Made by a program: the position numbers and the translations under genes | Shown: piece by piece, positions 16,428 through 26,337 of the stretch | Layout of the letters: each line of letters opens with the position of its first letter | Numbering within the stretch: position 1 is the stretch's first letter | The notes under the pieces: generated by a model | Told to the model about the DNA's origin: nothing | What the model saw: only the letters and a program-made list of their open reading frames with translations | Database searches by the model: none | NCBI GenBank assembly: GCA_900129595.1 | Contig: FQWG01000004.1 | Location: forward strand, 1-64,000 | Length of the DNA: 64,000 nt | From: Flavobacterium frigidimaris | Lineage (GTDB): Bacteria > Bacteroidota > Bacteroidia > Flavobacteriales > Flavobacteriaceae | Reading direction: 5' to 3'

Positions 16428-19100
16428 ATGCGTCTCATTTTACTATTTTTTCTAATTTCTACTACTGTTTTTTCTCAAAGAGTGATAACAGGTAAAATAA
16501 TAGATAAGGAAACTTCTACCACATTATCGGGTGTTTTTATTCTTGATACAAAATCTGATAACTGGAGTATTTCTGATAAAGAGGGAAAATTTATAATTAC
16601 CATTCCTTATTTTGAAGATATAGAACTTAATTTCTCATTGCTGGGAAAAATGGAAACCAATATCATTTTAAAAAATGATCAGAATTACATCACTGTTTCT
16701 TTAGAAGACAATACACTTCGTCTTAAAGAAGTTGTCGTTACGGCTAATACAGAAAGAAAATATTCTGAACTGACATTAGGTACAAATGCCATCAATAATG
16801 TGCAGGCTTTTTCGCTAGATGATGTTTTACAGCAGCTTCCGGGACAAAGTACTACAAAATTTAATCTTAACGAGTTTAAAAATATTGTATTCCGTACCGC
16901 ATCAGAATCGTCACTTTCTTATGCAACCAAAGCTTTTGGAACTTCTTTTGTGATGGATGATATCCCGATTTCCAACAACGAGAACATGCAGGCCTTTAAT
17001 CCCAATTCAGGTCTGGGCGATTCTTTTGGCACAAAAACGAACACTTTTACAAATACCAATAAAGGAGTCGATTTAAGAGAGATATCGACTAATAATATTG
17101 AGGAAATAAAAGTCATTCAGGGAATTGCTTCTGCCAAATATGGTGATATGACTTCGGGACTTGTTTTAATAACGACAAAGGTTGGGAACAGTCCGTATCG
17201 TGTTTCTGCGTCGATAAGGGATGCGACATCTCAGCTTAATTTAACCAAAGGAGTCAAATTCAATTCCAATAACTCAATGAATTTCGGTATTAACTATCTG
17301 GATGCTAAAGCTGACCCGAGAGATAATATTTTAAATTTTAAAAGGGTAAACGGGAATATATCCTGGCAGTATAAAAACAACGATGCTACTGTAAAAAATA
17401 CGGTAAACACCTCTTTCAGAATGAATCTCGATGATGCAAAGAGTGATCCGGACGATCTTACGGCTGTTGTTGTAAAAAATGAAAAGCAAGGATTTTCTAT
17501 TTCGAATAATTTAATGTGGAAACCTAAAAATTTATGGGTAGACGGAATTAATGTCAACGCGAGTTTGAGTTACGACCGCCAGTTTAGCCGTAGAGAAAGA
17601 TGGCTTAACACCTACACTTCCGCTGCAACTGATAGCCGTGAGGAAGGCATACACGAAGCCATCATTGTTCCTTCGCAATACACGAGTATTAGTACTGTAG
17701 AAGGTATTCCTATTGCGACATTCGTAACACTGGAAACGACAAAAACGTTGACCAACAAAAGCCATTGGATTCATAGTCTGGTTTTTGGAATTTCAAACAG
17801 AATGAGTTCCAATAAAGGAGAAGGAAGAAAAAATGCTGCTACCGGATTATTTAATCTATACACACTCGGAACAGAAGGATCAGGCAAGCTCGCCTACAGA
17901 GATTATGACTTTGGTCTGACAAAAACAGAATATCAGACGTCTGCTTATCTGGAGGACAGAATATTTAAAAAATTTGAAAACGATCGACTTTTAAATGTTG
18001 ACTTAGGTGTACGCTTTGACAATCAAATGGGAAGTATTTCTTTACAGCCCCGCATAAATTCATCGTATACACTTAATAAAATAGTCCGATTACGGGCCGG
18101 AGGAGGGATATCATCAAAAGCACCCTCCCTAAACCAATTGTACACAGGCGACCGTTATTTTGATAAATTAGTAGGAAGCGGTATTTATACCTATCCCGGA
18201 ATTTATCAAAAAGCCTGGATACAGACCATTATAACTCCCGGAGATAATTTAAACTTAAAGCCCAGTAAATCTTATCGAACAGAAGTTGGATTAGATATTA
18301 AACTGCCATTTGCTTCTGTCAATTTCACCGGATATTACAACAAACTCTTTGATGGTTTTTCAGGTCAGCAGGTTCCGGTTTATAAAATAATTCCAAAAGC
18401 ACAGGTTATCGTTACAGGAACTGAGATTCCAACTTATGAAATTAGCGGAACCGAGAAGTTTTATTATATGAGCAATGCAATAACAAACAACAGCACCTCA
18501 GAAGATAAAGGTTTGGAAACGACCATTAATTTCAAAAAAATAAAAGCACTTAATCTGGATATAAGTATGAATGCTTCTTATACCTCGACAAAAGATTTTT
18601 CAGACGTAAAAGAATATTATCCTTCATCTAGTCTTCTTTCACCTGAACTATACGGCGTATATGATAAAAAAAACTATTGGATGGATAATTTTACAACAAG
18701 CTTTAATTTTAACTATCATATTCCGGCTGTCGGTTTGCTTGTTTCTGTAAGAAGTGAACACATTTTATTACGAAATTCTAAATCTCCCACCGGTAATTTT
18801 TTAAACGGTTACTTAGACACTGAACTTGTGTATCATGAAATTTCGACTGAAGACAGAACAAACATTCAGAAATACGGACATCTGATAAGAGATCCTGGCC
18901 AAACGCAAAGTAAACTTCAAAATGTACTACATAATTTTCATCTAAGGGTTTCTAAAGATTTTTTAAATGGTTTCAGCGTTTCGCTTTATTCTACCAACTT
19001 TTTAAACCTCAAACCCTATTATTACGATACAAGCGGCCTGAAAGTATTATCTAATATTGCCCCGCTTACATTTGGAGCAAGTCTTAATTATCAATTTTAA
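16428..19100 (+). CDS. TonB-dependent outer-membrane receptor
   Basis: 890 residues: signal peptide (1 to about 16, VFS-Q), a carboxypeptidase-like regulatory domain (about 18-95, VITGKIIDKETSTTLSGVFI), a plug (about 100-260, with FVMDDIPI and an EEIKVIQGIASAKYGDMTSGLVLITTK-like segment) and a 22-strand barrel ending in a C-terminal aromatic residue (NYQF). It imports a ligand across the outer membrane using TonB energy. It lacks the SusC length and is not next to a SusD gene, so it is not a glycan importer of that type. Three downstream genes at 12, 11 and 2 bases form an operon with it. An iron, haem or metal complex is the likeliest ligand given the downstream cytochrome, but this is inference. 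Confidence 0.9.
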   Translation: MRLILLFFLISTTVFSQRVITGKIIDKETSTTLSGVFILDTKSDNWSISDKEGKFIITIPYFEDIELNFSLLGKMETNIILKNDQNYITVSLEDNTLRLKEVVVTANTERKYSELTLGTNAINNVQAFSLDDVLQQLPGQSTTKFNLNEFKNIVFRTASESSLSYATKAFGTSFVMDDIPISNNENMQAFNPNSGLGDSFGTKTNTFTNTNKGVDLREISTNNIEEIKVIQGIASAKYGDMTSGLVLITTKVGNSPYRVSASIRDATSQLNLTKGVKFNSNNSMNFGINYLDAKADPRDNILNFKRVNGNISWQYKNNDATVKNTVNTSFRMNLDDAKSDPDDLTAVVVKNEKQGFSISNNLMWKPKNLWVDGINVNASLSYDRQFSRRERWLNTYTSAATDSREEGIHEAIIVPSQYTSISTVEGIPIATFVTLETTKTLTNKSHWIHSLVFGISNRMSSNKGEGRKNAATGLFNLYTLGTEGSGKLAYRDYDFGLTKTEYQTSAYLEDRIFKKFENDRLLNVDLGVRFDNQMGSISLQPRINSSYTLNKIVRLRAGGGISSKAPSLNQLYTGDRYFDKLVGSGIYTYPGIYQKAWIQTIITPGDNLNLKPSKSYRTEVGLDIKLPFASVNFTGYYNKLFDGFSGQQVPVYKIIPKAQVIVTGTEIPTYEISGTEKFYYMSNAITNNSTSEDKGLETTINFKKIKALNLDISMNASYTSTKDFSDVKEYYPSSSLLSPELYGVYDKKNYWMDNFTTSFNFNYHIPAVGLLVSVRSEHILLRNSKSPTGNFLNGYLDTELVYHEISTEDRTNIQKYGHLIRDPGQTQSKLQNVLHNFHLRVSKDFLNGFSVSLYSTNFLNLKPYYYDTSGLKVLSNIAPLTFGASLNYQF

Positions 19101-19112
19101 ACTATATATACC

Positions 19113-20420
19113 ATGAAAAAAACATTCCTTATTACTATAACTTTCATGTTAGGATTACTGATACAATCCTGCAGCAATAACGACGACGAGGCGTTAAAAC
19201 CTGTAAACCTTACCGTAACGCTTCAATACGATGAGACATTCAATAGTCTTGCAACAAAAAAATCAACTGTTCTTATTGTAAATAACGAAACTGGAAATAA
19301 ATACACTGTGGAAAGTGACAATAATGGTACTGCACAATTCAATCAGATTTTGCCTGGTATCTATTCTGTTTCTGCAACTAAAGTGATGCAGTCTGACGAG
19401 TTTACAGCAACCTTTGGTTATACACCAACTGAAACGGAAGTTAACTTTAATGGTGCCGAAGCAAGCTTAGTGGTAAACACAGCAACTGCTCCAGTCAATA
19501 TTACAATGAAAACATCAAAAGTAGGTGACTTTGTTATTAAACAAATTTACTATGGTGGTTCTGACACTAAAAAAGGGGCTGTTTTTAGAGATCAGTTTAT
19601 TGAAATTTACAACAACTCAAATGCAATACAATATGCTGACGGATTGTATATCGCACAATTATACGGTACGAATGTTACAACAGTATTTGCTTATACACTT
19701 TCTACAGGTCAATTTGACTGGAGTAAATCTGAAGAAATGACACTGGGTGATGCTGCAAACAAAGAGTATGTATACGCTTCTAATGTTGTACAAATTCCAG
19801 GAAACGGTACCCAATACCCGATACAGCCAGGAAAAAGTATTGTAATTGCTCAAAATGCTATTAACCACCAATCGAACTATATCGACAATACAGGAAAATC
19901 AGTAAGCATATTAAATCCTGAATTAACGGTTGATTTAAGTACTGCAGATTTTGAAGCATTTTTAGGAACTTCTTCTGGTGATCTTTATCAATTTGACATT
20001 CAAAATCCGGCAGTACCTGATTTAGGAATTGCATATTGGGGAAATGGAAACAATGACCTGATTCTGGATCCAAGCGGAAGACAATCTTTTGCCATTTTTA
20101 ATATGAATACTGCTGAGTTTGCAAGTCTAAAAAAATACAAAAATCCTAAAGGCGAGAAGAATTCGTATTTACAGATTCCAACTAAAGTACTTACAGACGG
20201 TGTTGAACTTACAAAAGATTTAGGATCTGGTCTTGTACCCAAAAAACTGCCTGCACACGTAGACGGAGGAAACACTTATTTGCCAAGTGGTTCTTATTCT
20301 TCAAAATCTGTAATGAGAAAGACAAAAACAACAATTGGAGGAAGAATTATTTTACAGGACACCAATAATTCGACTAATGATTTTGTAGAAACAAAAGCAA
20401 ATCCAAGAGGATTCAACTAA
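19113..20420 (+). CDS. DUF4876-type lipoprotein
   Basis: 435 residues with a lipoprotein leader ending at Cys20 (LLIQSC-SNNDDE). Residues 25-125 look like a carboxypeptidase-regulatory/beta-sandwich domain (VNLTVTLQYDETFN ... GIYSVSATKV), and the rest resembles a lamin-tail-like fold with DQFIEIYNNSN and the late SFAIFNMNTAEF. I place it in DUF4876, a Bacteroidota family found beside TonB receptors. It starts 12 bases after the receptor gene and is probably its surface or periplasmic ligand-binding partner. Function not established. Confidence 0.75.
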   Translation: MKKTFLITITFMLGLLIQSCSNNDDEALKPVNLTVTLQYDETFNSLATKKSTVLIVNNETGNKYTVESDNNGTAQFNQILPGIYSVSATKVMQSDEFTATFGYTPTETEVNFNGAEASLVVNTATAPVNITMKTSKVGDFVIKQIYYGGSDTKKGAVFRDQFIEIYNNSNAIQYADGLYIAQLYGTNVTTVFAYTLSTGQFDWSKSEEMTLGDAANKEYVYASNVVQIPGNGTQYPIQPGKSIVIAQNAINHQSNYIDNTGKSVSILNPELTVDLSTADFEAFLGTSSGDLYQFDIQNPAVPDLGIAYWGNGNNDLILDPSGRQSFAIFNMNTAEFASLKKYKNPKGEKNSYLQIPTKVLTDGVELTKDLGSGLVPKKLPAHVDGGNTYLPSGSYSSKSVMRKTKTTIGGRIILQDTNNSTNDFVETKANPRGFN

Positions 20421-20431
20421 AATTTTCATTA

Positions 20432-22030
20432 ATGAAAATCACAACTCCTACACTTATTAATACCAAAAGTAATGCCCTGAAATATTGGGCATTACTTCTT
20501 TTTTTTATTGTTAATCATTTTACAGGACAAGCTCAGGACAGTATAATGGTGACCAATCATCTTATTGATGTCCAGCTTAAAAATCAAATATTCAGATATC
20601 CTGTCAATTATACCGGACAGCACATCAAAGATTTCACTTTTACAGAAGTATCATACGAATACCAAAAAAATGAATTCGCCAGAAAACAGATCGCGAATGA
20701 AATTAATTCTTATCAGTTTTTAGCTCAGGGCTATTATACGACGAGATCAAAATGGAATTTATTTGGCAATTTATCCCTTAAAAAAACAGACGAAAAAGAT
20801 TTGGGATGGGTTCTTTCTGACGATCGTTCTGAAGAACAGGAAGTTATTCTTCCTCATTATTTTTATGTTCCCAGAAAAGCCAACTGGACTAATCAGGAAT
20901 ATAAAATTAGCGGAGGACTTTCTAAGGATATTACCAATCACATATCAATTGCTGCAAAACTTCATTACAATGCCGGAAAATACACTAGAAATCTGGATCC
21001 GAGGCCTGAAATTATTTCAAGGAAAATTGGAGGAGAATTACAACTGGGATATCAGTTAAAAGAAAACCATAAAATTTTTGCTCTGGCAGATTATGCCAGA
21101 TCTGATAAAGATTTTTCATACAAATACAAGGATACACATTCTAATGTAGAGGGCAATTCGGATACTTATTTGCGATTTAATACAGGGTACGGAAGAATTA
21201 TTAATTATTTCAAGTCTAATTATTACAACAGTACACGATTTCTTTATAAAGAAAATCAAAACAAAATGGGCTTAGGTTATAACTTTAGTACTAAGAACAG
21301 CAAGTTTACTGTTTTATATTATAACCAAAAATCAGATAACAATTTCTACAGCGACGTTTTTGACAATCCAGATAACCAAAGGCTGACTATTAAAACAACT
21401 ACCAATCATGCTGAGCTATTTGCTTTGCATAAATGGGATAAAAAAGAAATAAAAACAACATTGAAATTTGACAAAAGCAAGGCTCAAAATTATGATTTAA
21501 AAAATAATGGCTATAATTATAAAAACAGTTTAAATGCAATTAGTTGGTTAAGTGCTGTTTCACAAAAAACAGGCTCGCATATTGATTATCTATTTGGATT
21601 GGATGTCCTTTACCAAAAAAACCAATACAATGATATTATGGCGACCAATGATACTGAAATAAACTCGCTTAATACAGGGATATTTGGAAGCAGGGATTTT
21701 TCATTTGGAAAAAGTAAATTAAACTCCACCGTAAGTTTTAATATGTATTTCCCGCTTCCGTCAAAATTAGAATATTACGATACTTCCGGGGGCACAGATG
21801 CTGCTTTTCTAAACGAAGTCATTATTTATGATTATGTCGTGAGTACCACAAATTATTTTGCTCCTGCGTTGCGATTAGAATACAGTTATCCGGTAAAAAA
21901 CAATAAAACAGTGGTTTTCTTTACCAACTTTAAAGAAAAAATAGCACTAAAAAAACAAAATGACTACAATGCCATTATCAATACCAATACTACTTATTGG
22001 ATTCAGTGTGGTGTACAATTAAATTATTAA
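20432..22030 (+). CDS. DUF6850-type outer-membrane beta-barrel protein
   Basis: 532 residues with a signal peptide (hydrophobic residues about 17-33, then GQAQDS). The mature part is a run of amphipathic beta strands rich in Tyr, Asn and Lys, with alternate hydrophobic residues, and it ends in an aromatic-hydrophobic strand (YWIQCGVQLNY), as in outer-membrane barrels. I assign it to DUF6850, which occurs with DUF4876 and TonB receptors. It is 11 bases after the lipoprotein gene and two bases before the peroxidase gene, so co-translation is likely. Possibly a second pore or scaffold for the same uptake system. Confidence 0.7.
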   Translation: MKITTPTLINTKSNALKYWALLLFFIVNHFTGQAQDSIMVTNHLIDVQLKNQIFRYPVNYTGQHIKDFTFTEVSYEYQKNEFARKQIANEINSYQFLAQGYYTTRSKWNLFGNLSLKKTDEKDLGWVLSDDRSEEQEVILPHYFYVPRKANWTNQEYKISGGLSKDITNHISIAAKLHYNAGKYTRNLDPRPEIISRKIGGELQLGYQLKENHKIFALADYARSDKDFSYKYKDTHSNVEGNSDTYLRFNTGYGRIINYFKSNYYNSTRFLYKENQNKMGLGYNFSTKNSKFTVLYYNQKSDNNFYSDVFDNPDNQRLTIKTTTNHAELFALHKWDKKEIKTTLKFDKSKAQNYDLKNNGYNYKNSLNAISWLSAVSQKTGSHIDYLFGLDVLYQKNQYNDIMATNDTEINSLNTGIFGSRDFSFGKSKLNSTVSFNMYFPLPSKLEYYDTSGGTDAAFLNEVIIYDYVVSTTNYFAPALRLEYSYPVKNNKTVVFFTNFKEKIALKKQNDYNAIINTNTTYWIQCGVQLNY

Positions 22031-22032
22031 AA

Positions 22033-23172
22033 ATGAAAACAAAGTTTATTGCCATTGGGGTAATGGTACTATCACTTATTATCGTTTCTTATACTAAGAT
22101 TAACCCAACGCTTTCTATTTCGGAATTAAAAAAATTATACAGCAGCGGCGATTATCAAAAATGGCCAAAGCCAGAAGTAGATTCGCTTGTTTATGCACAA
22201 GGTTTTGAAGACATAGGTGTTCTGGGTCAACCTGAATTTCCTGAAGACAACAAATACAGCGAGGAAAAAGCAGCCTTAGGGAAAGTCCTTTTTTTTGATC
22301 CTCGATTGTCCAAATCGGGACAGATTTCCTGTGCCAATTGTCATGATCCGGAGTTGAACTGGGGAGATGCCAGAAGGGTTTCTTACGGAGAAGGAAGATT
22401 GCAAGGCATCAGAAATTCTCCGAGTTTAATGAATATCGCTTATGCGAAAGTTTTCTTTTGGGATGGAAGGGCGGTAACGCTTGAAGATCAGGCAAGCTTT
22501 CCTATAAAAGATACCAAAGAAATGAATTTTCATATCGATTTAGCGACAAAAAGACTCAATAAGATAAAAGGCTACAAACCTTATTTTCAAAAAGCTTTTG
22601 GCAAAGAAAAACTCACGCAAACCGAGATTTTAAAAGCCATTGCCACTTTCGAAAGAACCTTAATAAGTCCGAAAAGCAGATTTGACAAGTTTGTCGCAGG
22701 AGATTCTACACAATTAACGAACAAAGAAGTTGAAGGTTTGCATTTATTCCGGACCAAAGCCCGTTGCATCAATTGCCACAATACGGCTAATTTCTCTGAT
22801 AATAAATTCCACAATATAGGTTTGACTTATTACGGCAGAGAATACGAGGATTTAGGCAGGTACAATATTACCGGAAAAGCCGAAAATGTAGGCGAATTTA
22901 AAACGCAATCATTAAGAGGAGCTGCACAAAATGCCCCTTATATGCACAATGGTTTATTTCCGAATTTGCGTGGCGTTTTAAACATGTACAATGCAGGAAT
23001 GCCGCAACCTAAAAGAAAAGAAAGTCAGGTAAATAATACTTTGTTCCCGACAACTTCAAGATTAATACAAAAATTACAATTGAAGCAATCAGAGGTTAAT
23101 GCTTTAGAAGCTTTTATAAATAGTTTGTCAACCGGAGCTTATAAAATGAGACCGCCGGAGTTACCGCAATAG
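22033..23172 (+). CDS. Di-haem cytochrome c peroxidase (MauG/CcpA type)
   Basis: 379 residues from the ATG at 22033, two bases after the previous stop codon. An N-terminal signal or anchor (residues 4-20) sends it to the periplasm. Two haem c sites are visible, CANCH (100-104) and CINCH (245-249), with family segments LGKVLFFDPRLSKSGQISC, FWDGRAVTLEDQ, and APYMHNG late in the chain. It either reduces hydrogen peroxide or, like MauG, oxidises a protein or metal ligand. In an operon with a TonB receptor it may oxidise or release an imported metal complex; that role is a guess. Confidence 0.9.
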   Translation: MKTKFIAIGVMVLSLIIVSYTKINPTLSISELKKLYSSGDYQKWPKPEVDSLVYAQGFEDIGVLGQPEFPEDNKYSEEKAALGKVLFFDPRLSKSGQISCANCHDPELNWGDARRVSYGEGRLQGIRNSPSLMNIAYAKVFFWDGRAVTLEDQASFPIKDTKEMNFHIDLATKRLNKIKGYKPYFQKAFGKEKLTQTEILKAIATFERTLISPKSRFDKFVAGDSTQLTNKEVEGLHLFRTKARCINCHNTANFSDNKFHNIGLTYYGREYEDLGRYNITGKAENVGEFKTQSLRGAAQNAPYMHNGLFPNLRGVLNMYNAGMPQPKRKESQVNNTLFPTTSRLIQKLQLKQSEVNALEAFINSLSTGAYKMRPPELPQ

Positions 23173-23231
23173 TTCTTCTTTTAGAAAATAGAGCAAAGAA
23201 TAAAGAGAATAGATTTCTATATTTTGAGAAT

Positions 23232-23277
23232 AAAAAAAGAGTCAAGACTAATTTTAATTGCGTCTTGACTCTTTTTG
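23232..23277 (+). terminator. Terminator after the peroxidase operon
   Basis: Perfect stem AGAGTCAAGAC / GTCTTGACTCT with a 13-base loop and A/T runs on both sides, usable for both converging genes. Bases 23278-23350 carry TTCTATTCTCTTTATTC direct repeats. Confidence 0.85.
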
Positions 23278-23355
23278 TTTTATTTATTCGCTTTCTTCCA
23301 GCTTCTTTATTCTATTTTCTTTATTCTATTCTCTTTATTCTATATTCTATTCTCT

Positions 23356-23763
23356 TTACTTCACCATCACACCCTCAACAAACAAAATCGGCACTTCTTC
23401 CGTATCGTTTTCGTTGATTAGATTTGATTTGAAAATGAATTTCTTGTCGTATAGCTTATTGTCGATAAAGAATGTTACCATGAATTCGTTGTTTAGAACC
23501 AACAAACTTTTTTCGACCATTTCGATTTTTACTACAGAAACGGCTGGAACTTCTACAAAAGCGTGACGTAAAACCGAAGTTTTTTTCATTTCGCCATCTA
23601 TCGTTCCAAATGCTTTTGAAACAACCATTACGCTGTCTAAATTGAAGTCGCTGTCGTTTACAAGATAAGCGTACCACACTTTCTCCATAAAATCATCGCT
23701 CCATTCCTGAACAGCGGCCAGGAATACGTTTTCTACTTCGGGGATTGTTATATCTTTTTTCAT
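23356..23763 (-). CDS. Conserved-looking small protein downstream of pheS, unknown
   Basis: 135 residues from the ATG at 23763 (MKKDITIPEVENVFLAAVQEW); the frame upstream to 23808 runs through a hairpin and is not credible. It is acidic, cytoplasmic, with alternating hydrophobic strands and no catalytic motif. It follows pheS on the same strand with an 80-base gap containing a stem-loop. No function can be given. Confidence 0.7.
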   Translation of the reverse strand: MKKDITIPEVENVFLAAVQEWSDDFMEKVWYAYLVNDSDFNLDSVMVVSKAFGTIDGEMKKTSVLRHAFVEVPAVSVVKIEMVEKSLLVLNNEFMVTFFIDNKLYDKKFIFKSNLINENDTEEVPILFVEGVMVK

Positions 23764-23783
23764 TGTTTCGTGAACTGTAAAAT

Positions 23784-23831
23784 GTAAAAAGTGATTAGGA
23801 AGCAGCAAACTTCTAACTAATCACTTTTTAC
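23784..23831 (-). terminator. Stem-loop between pheS and the next gene
   Basis: Perfect 15-bp arms (GTAAAAAGTGATTAG at 23784-23798 and its complement at 23817-23831) 13 bases after the pheS stop codon. The T run is short, so termination may be partial. Confidence 0.6.
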
Positions 23832-23843
23832 TTATAACTTTTT

Positions 23844-24863
23844 TTAAATATTAGCCTTGAATTGCTCTAAGAAACGAACGTCGTTTTCGTAAAACATACG
23901 AATATCGCCAATTTGGTACAAAAGCATTGCAATACGCTCTACTCCCATTCCGAAAGCAAAACCGTTGTATTCGTCCGGATTGATATCGCAATTTTTAAGA
24001 ACGTTAGGATCTACCATTCCGCAACCTCCAATTTCTAACCAACCGGTTCCTTTTGTGATACGGTAATCAGTTTCAGTTTTCAGACCCCAATAAATGTCAA
24101 TTTCGGCACTTGGTTCTGTAAATGGAAAGTATGACGGACGTAAACGAATCTTAGATTTTCCGAACATTTCTTTGGTAAAATAAAGTAATGTTTGTTTCAA
24201 ATCGGCAAACGATACATCTTTATCAATGTATAAACCTTCGACCTGGTGGAAAATACAGTGAGAACGTGACGAAATTGCTTCGTTACGAAAAACACGTCCC
24301 GGAGAAATAGTACGAATTGGCGGTTTGTGATTTTCCATATAACGCACCTGAACAGATGATGTATGCGTACGCAACAACACATCAGGATTAGTCTGAATGA
24401 AAAATGTATCCTGCATATCACGCGCCGGATGGTATTCCGGTAAGTTTAATGCGGTAAAATTATGCCAGTCGTCTTCGATTTCCGGACCTTCGGAAACGTT
24501 GAAACCAATGTTGGCAAAAATATCTATAATTTGGTTTTTAACGATCGAAATAGGGTGACGCGAACCAATAATTACCGGTTCTGCAGCACGCGTTAAATCG
24601 CCAAACATTCCTTTAGATTCTTCCTTACTTTCAAGCTCTTCCTGAATAGCTTTTACCTTTTCTTCTGCGGCAGTTTTTAAAGTATTCATTACTACTCCAA
24701 AATCTTTTTTCTGGTCGTTTGGAATATTTTTAAACTCATTAAAAAGTTCTCTTACTAAACCTTTACTCCCCAAATATTTAATACGGAATTGCTCTAAGGA
24801 TTCTTTATTTTTATCATTAAAGGCTTTAGCTTCCTCTATATGTTGTTTTATCTTGTCTATCAT
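23844..24863 (-). CDS. pheS: Phenylalanyl-tRNA synthetase alpha subunit
   Basis: 339 residues, typical length. It charges tRNA-Phe together with PheT, which is not in this window. The N-terminal coiled coil (1-100) leads to the class II core: YHPARDMQDTFF, motif 2 in GRVFRNEAISSRSHCIFHQVEGL, and motif 3 in GFAFGMGVERIAMLLYQIGDIRMFYENDVRFL. It stands apart from pheT, as in other flavobacteria. Confidence 0.96.
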   Translation of the reverse strand: MIDKIKQHIEEAKAFNDKNKESLEQFRIKYLGSKGLVRELFNEFKNIPNDQKKDFGVVMNTLKTAAEEKVKAIQEELESKEESKGMFGDLTRAAEPVIIGSRHPISIVKNQIIDIFANIGFNVSEGPEIEDDWHNFTALNLPEYHPARDMQDTFFIQTNPDVLLRTHTSSVQVRYMENHKPPIRTISPGRVFRNEAISSRSHCIFHQVEGLYIDKDVSFADLKQTLLYFTKEMFGKSKIRLRPSYFPFTEPSAEIDIYWGLKTETDYRITKGTGWLEIGGCGMVDPNVLKNCDINPDEYNGFAFGMGVERIAMLLYQIGDIRMFYENDVRFLEQFKANI

Positions 24864-24948
24864 CGATCTTACTTTGAAGGTGCAAATTTAAGGATTTTGT
24901 TCTAAGTATGAGGTCTAAAATTTAAAGTTTCCTTTCAAATTCATGAAT

Positions 24949-25476
24949 CTATCTTATCAAACTAATTTTCTGTTCTATTTGATTGACTTTTTCCAGCCAA
25001 AAAGTTATTCCTTCGTCGTTTTTAATAATTTCTTTTTTATGTTTTGATGCCACTTTACCCAGTTCAGCCCAACTTTTATTCCATTCTTTATCTCGCTCGA
25101 TATTATTCGTCGGTTCTATTCTGGAACGCCAAAACTCTATATTTTTAAAGTATTTTTCTTTTAAATCTTCAAAATACTCGATTAGTTTTTCTTTAGAATT
25201 AGGAATATAACCCGGCCCGCTGCAGCCACAAGAATGAAAAGCGATTCCAACAGAATAGAGACTTTTCATATGTTCCCATTTTTTGAGATCATCTTTTCTG
25301 GGCGATTCAAAATCAAGTCCCATACTCGCCATTAAGTCCCCACATTCCGGACATTTAGCTTCCTGAACTGATTTTTCACCTCTTTGTATGTCATTCATCA
25401 ATCTTCTTTTAAATGTCTTTCGACAATTAAAACAAGCATAATGTGGTTTATAAGAACCCATTGCATATCTACACAT
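24949..25476 (-). CDS. Zinc-ribbon protein of unknown function
   Basis: 175 residues. Two cysteine pairs, C15-x2-C18 (YACFNC) and C42-x2-C45 (KCPECG), make a zinc ribbon, and a further HSCGCSGPGY cluster follows near residue 82. The C-terminal half is charged and helical. There is no signal peptide. The next gene upstream is 84 bases away, across a CAGTCGCAG repeat hairpin. I do not know a function; nucleic-acid or protein binding would be usual for such ribbons. Confidence 0.7.
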   Translation of the reverse strand: MCRYAMGSYKPHYACFNCRKTFKRRLMNDIQRGEKSVQEAKCPECGDLMASMGLDFESPRKDDLKKWEHMKSLYSVGIAFHSCGCSGPGYIPNSKEKLIEYFEDLKEKYFKNIEFWRSRIEPTNNIERDKEWNKSWAELGKVASKHKKEIIKNDEGITFWLEKVNQIEQKISLIR

Positions 25477-25489
25477 TTCTTTCTGGTTT

Positions 25490-25557
25490 TCAGTCGCAGT
25501 TTTCAGTCGCAGTCGCAGTTTGGCACTGTAAACTGCGACTGTAAACTGAAAACTAAA
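25490..25557. repeat. CAGTCGCAG repeat hairpin
   Basis: Three CAGTCGCAG-like units (CAGTCGCAGTTTTCAGTCGC...) face AAACTGCGACTGTAAACTG, forming a hairpin between two small minus-strand genes. Confidence 0.55.
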
Positions 25558-25560
25558 AAA

Positions 25561-25917
25561 CTATTCAATAAGTTCTCTTTCTAAAAAATAATTCACAATG
25601 GCTTCTTTCATCAAAACCGATTGTTCTCCCGCTCTTAGTGACGGCAATTCTTCTTTTACTTTGTAATGTGGCCATCCTTCTGCGTCAAAAAAATCGAATT
25701 CATAAAAACCGTAAGGTTCTAATAATCGGCAAATAGCGATGTGCATCAGGTTTAATTTTTCATCTTTTTTGAATTCACGGTGTACTTTTCCGAGTTCCTG
25801 AACTCCAATTAGGTAAATTATGGCATCTAAATCTAAATCTTCTCCTTGCGAGAACTGATTAGATAATATATCGACGAGCTTTTCCCATCGCTCTTTTAGT
25901 TGTGTATCTCTGGACAT
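25561..25917 (-). CDS. Conserved-looking small protein, unknown
   Basis: 118 residues, cytoplasmic, largely helical (LDAIIYLIGVQELGKVHREFKKDEKLNLMHIAICRLLEPYGFYEF). The even composition and normal start support a real gene. No catalytic motif or domain is recognised, and the neighbours give no hint of role. Confidence 0.7.
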   Translation of the reverse strand: MSRDTQLKERWEKLVDILSNQFSQGEDLDLDAIIYLIGVQELGKVHREFKKDEKLNLMHIAICRLLEPYGFYEFDFFDAEGWPHYKVKEELPSLRAGEQSVLMKEAIVNYFLERELIE

Positions 25918-26303
25918 TTTATTTGTGGATTTTAGATTTTAGATTTCAGATTGAAGAACAATTTAAAGATTATTTAAACGTAATTTCTACTATCATAGCT
26001 CTAAAATTATTATCGCAAAGATAGGAAGTTCAAGTCCAAACACCTAAAATTAAAGATTTCTCATATATTATTAATAAATGGGCCGCGGATTTAATCGATT
26101 GAACGGACTTACGTTGTTTTTTGTTTGTCCATATGTTTTTTAAACACATAGAAACATAGACTTAACTTTATCAATAAGTCTGTATTAAAAAAACTAGTTT
26201 TTCTCACATAGCCAATTTCGAATAATAACAATCCTCAAAAGCTAAAACCTTTGCGCCATTGAACCTTTGCATCTTTGAACCTTCAAAAAGCAGATAATTC
26301 TTT
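25918..26303. other. Gene-free stretch with half of a dispersed element
   Basis: About 420 bases between 25917 and 26338 hold no coding frame I accept. They contain a partial copy of the AACACATAGAAACATAG element (26142 to about 26212, one terminal repeat plus the ACTAGTTT..CACATAG interior) and a run of CTTTGCGCCATTGAACC-type repeats before the cvpA promoter. Confidence 0.6.
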
Positions 26304-26311
26304 TATATTTG
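26304..26311 (+). promoter_or_regulatory. -7 element for the CvpA gene
   Basis: TATATTTG followed by CGCC, 26 bases before the ATG. No TTG at the standard -33 distance. Confidence 0.55.
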
Positions 26312-26337
26312 CGCCTTAATTAAATGAAAACAGAAAC

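Noticed and set aside
23356..23763. Second phenylalanyl-tRNA synthetase subunit
   Set aside because: It is only 135 residues and shows none of the PheT motifs, despite lying next to pheS.
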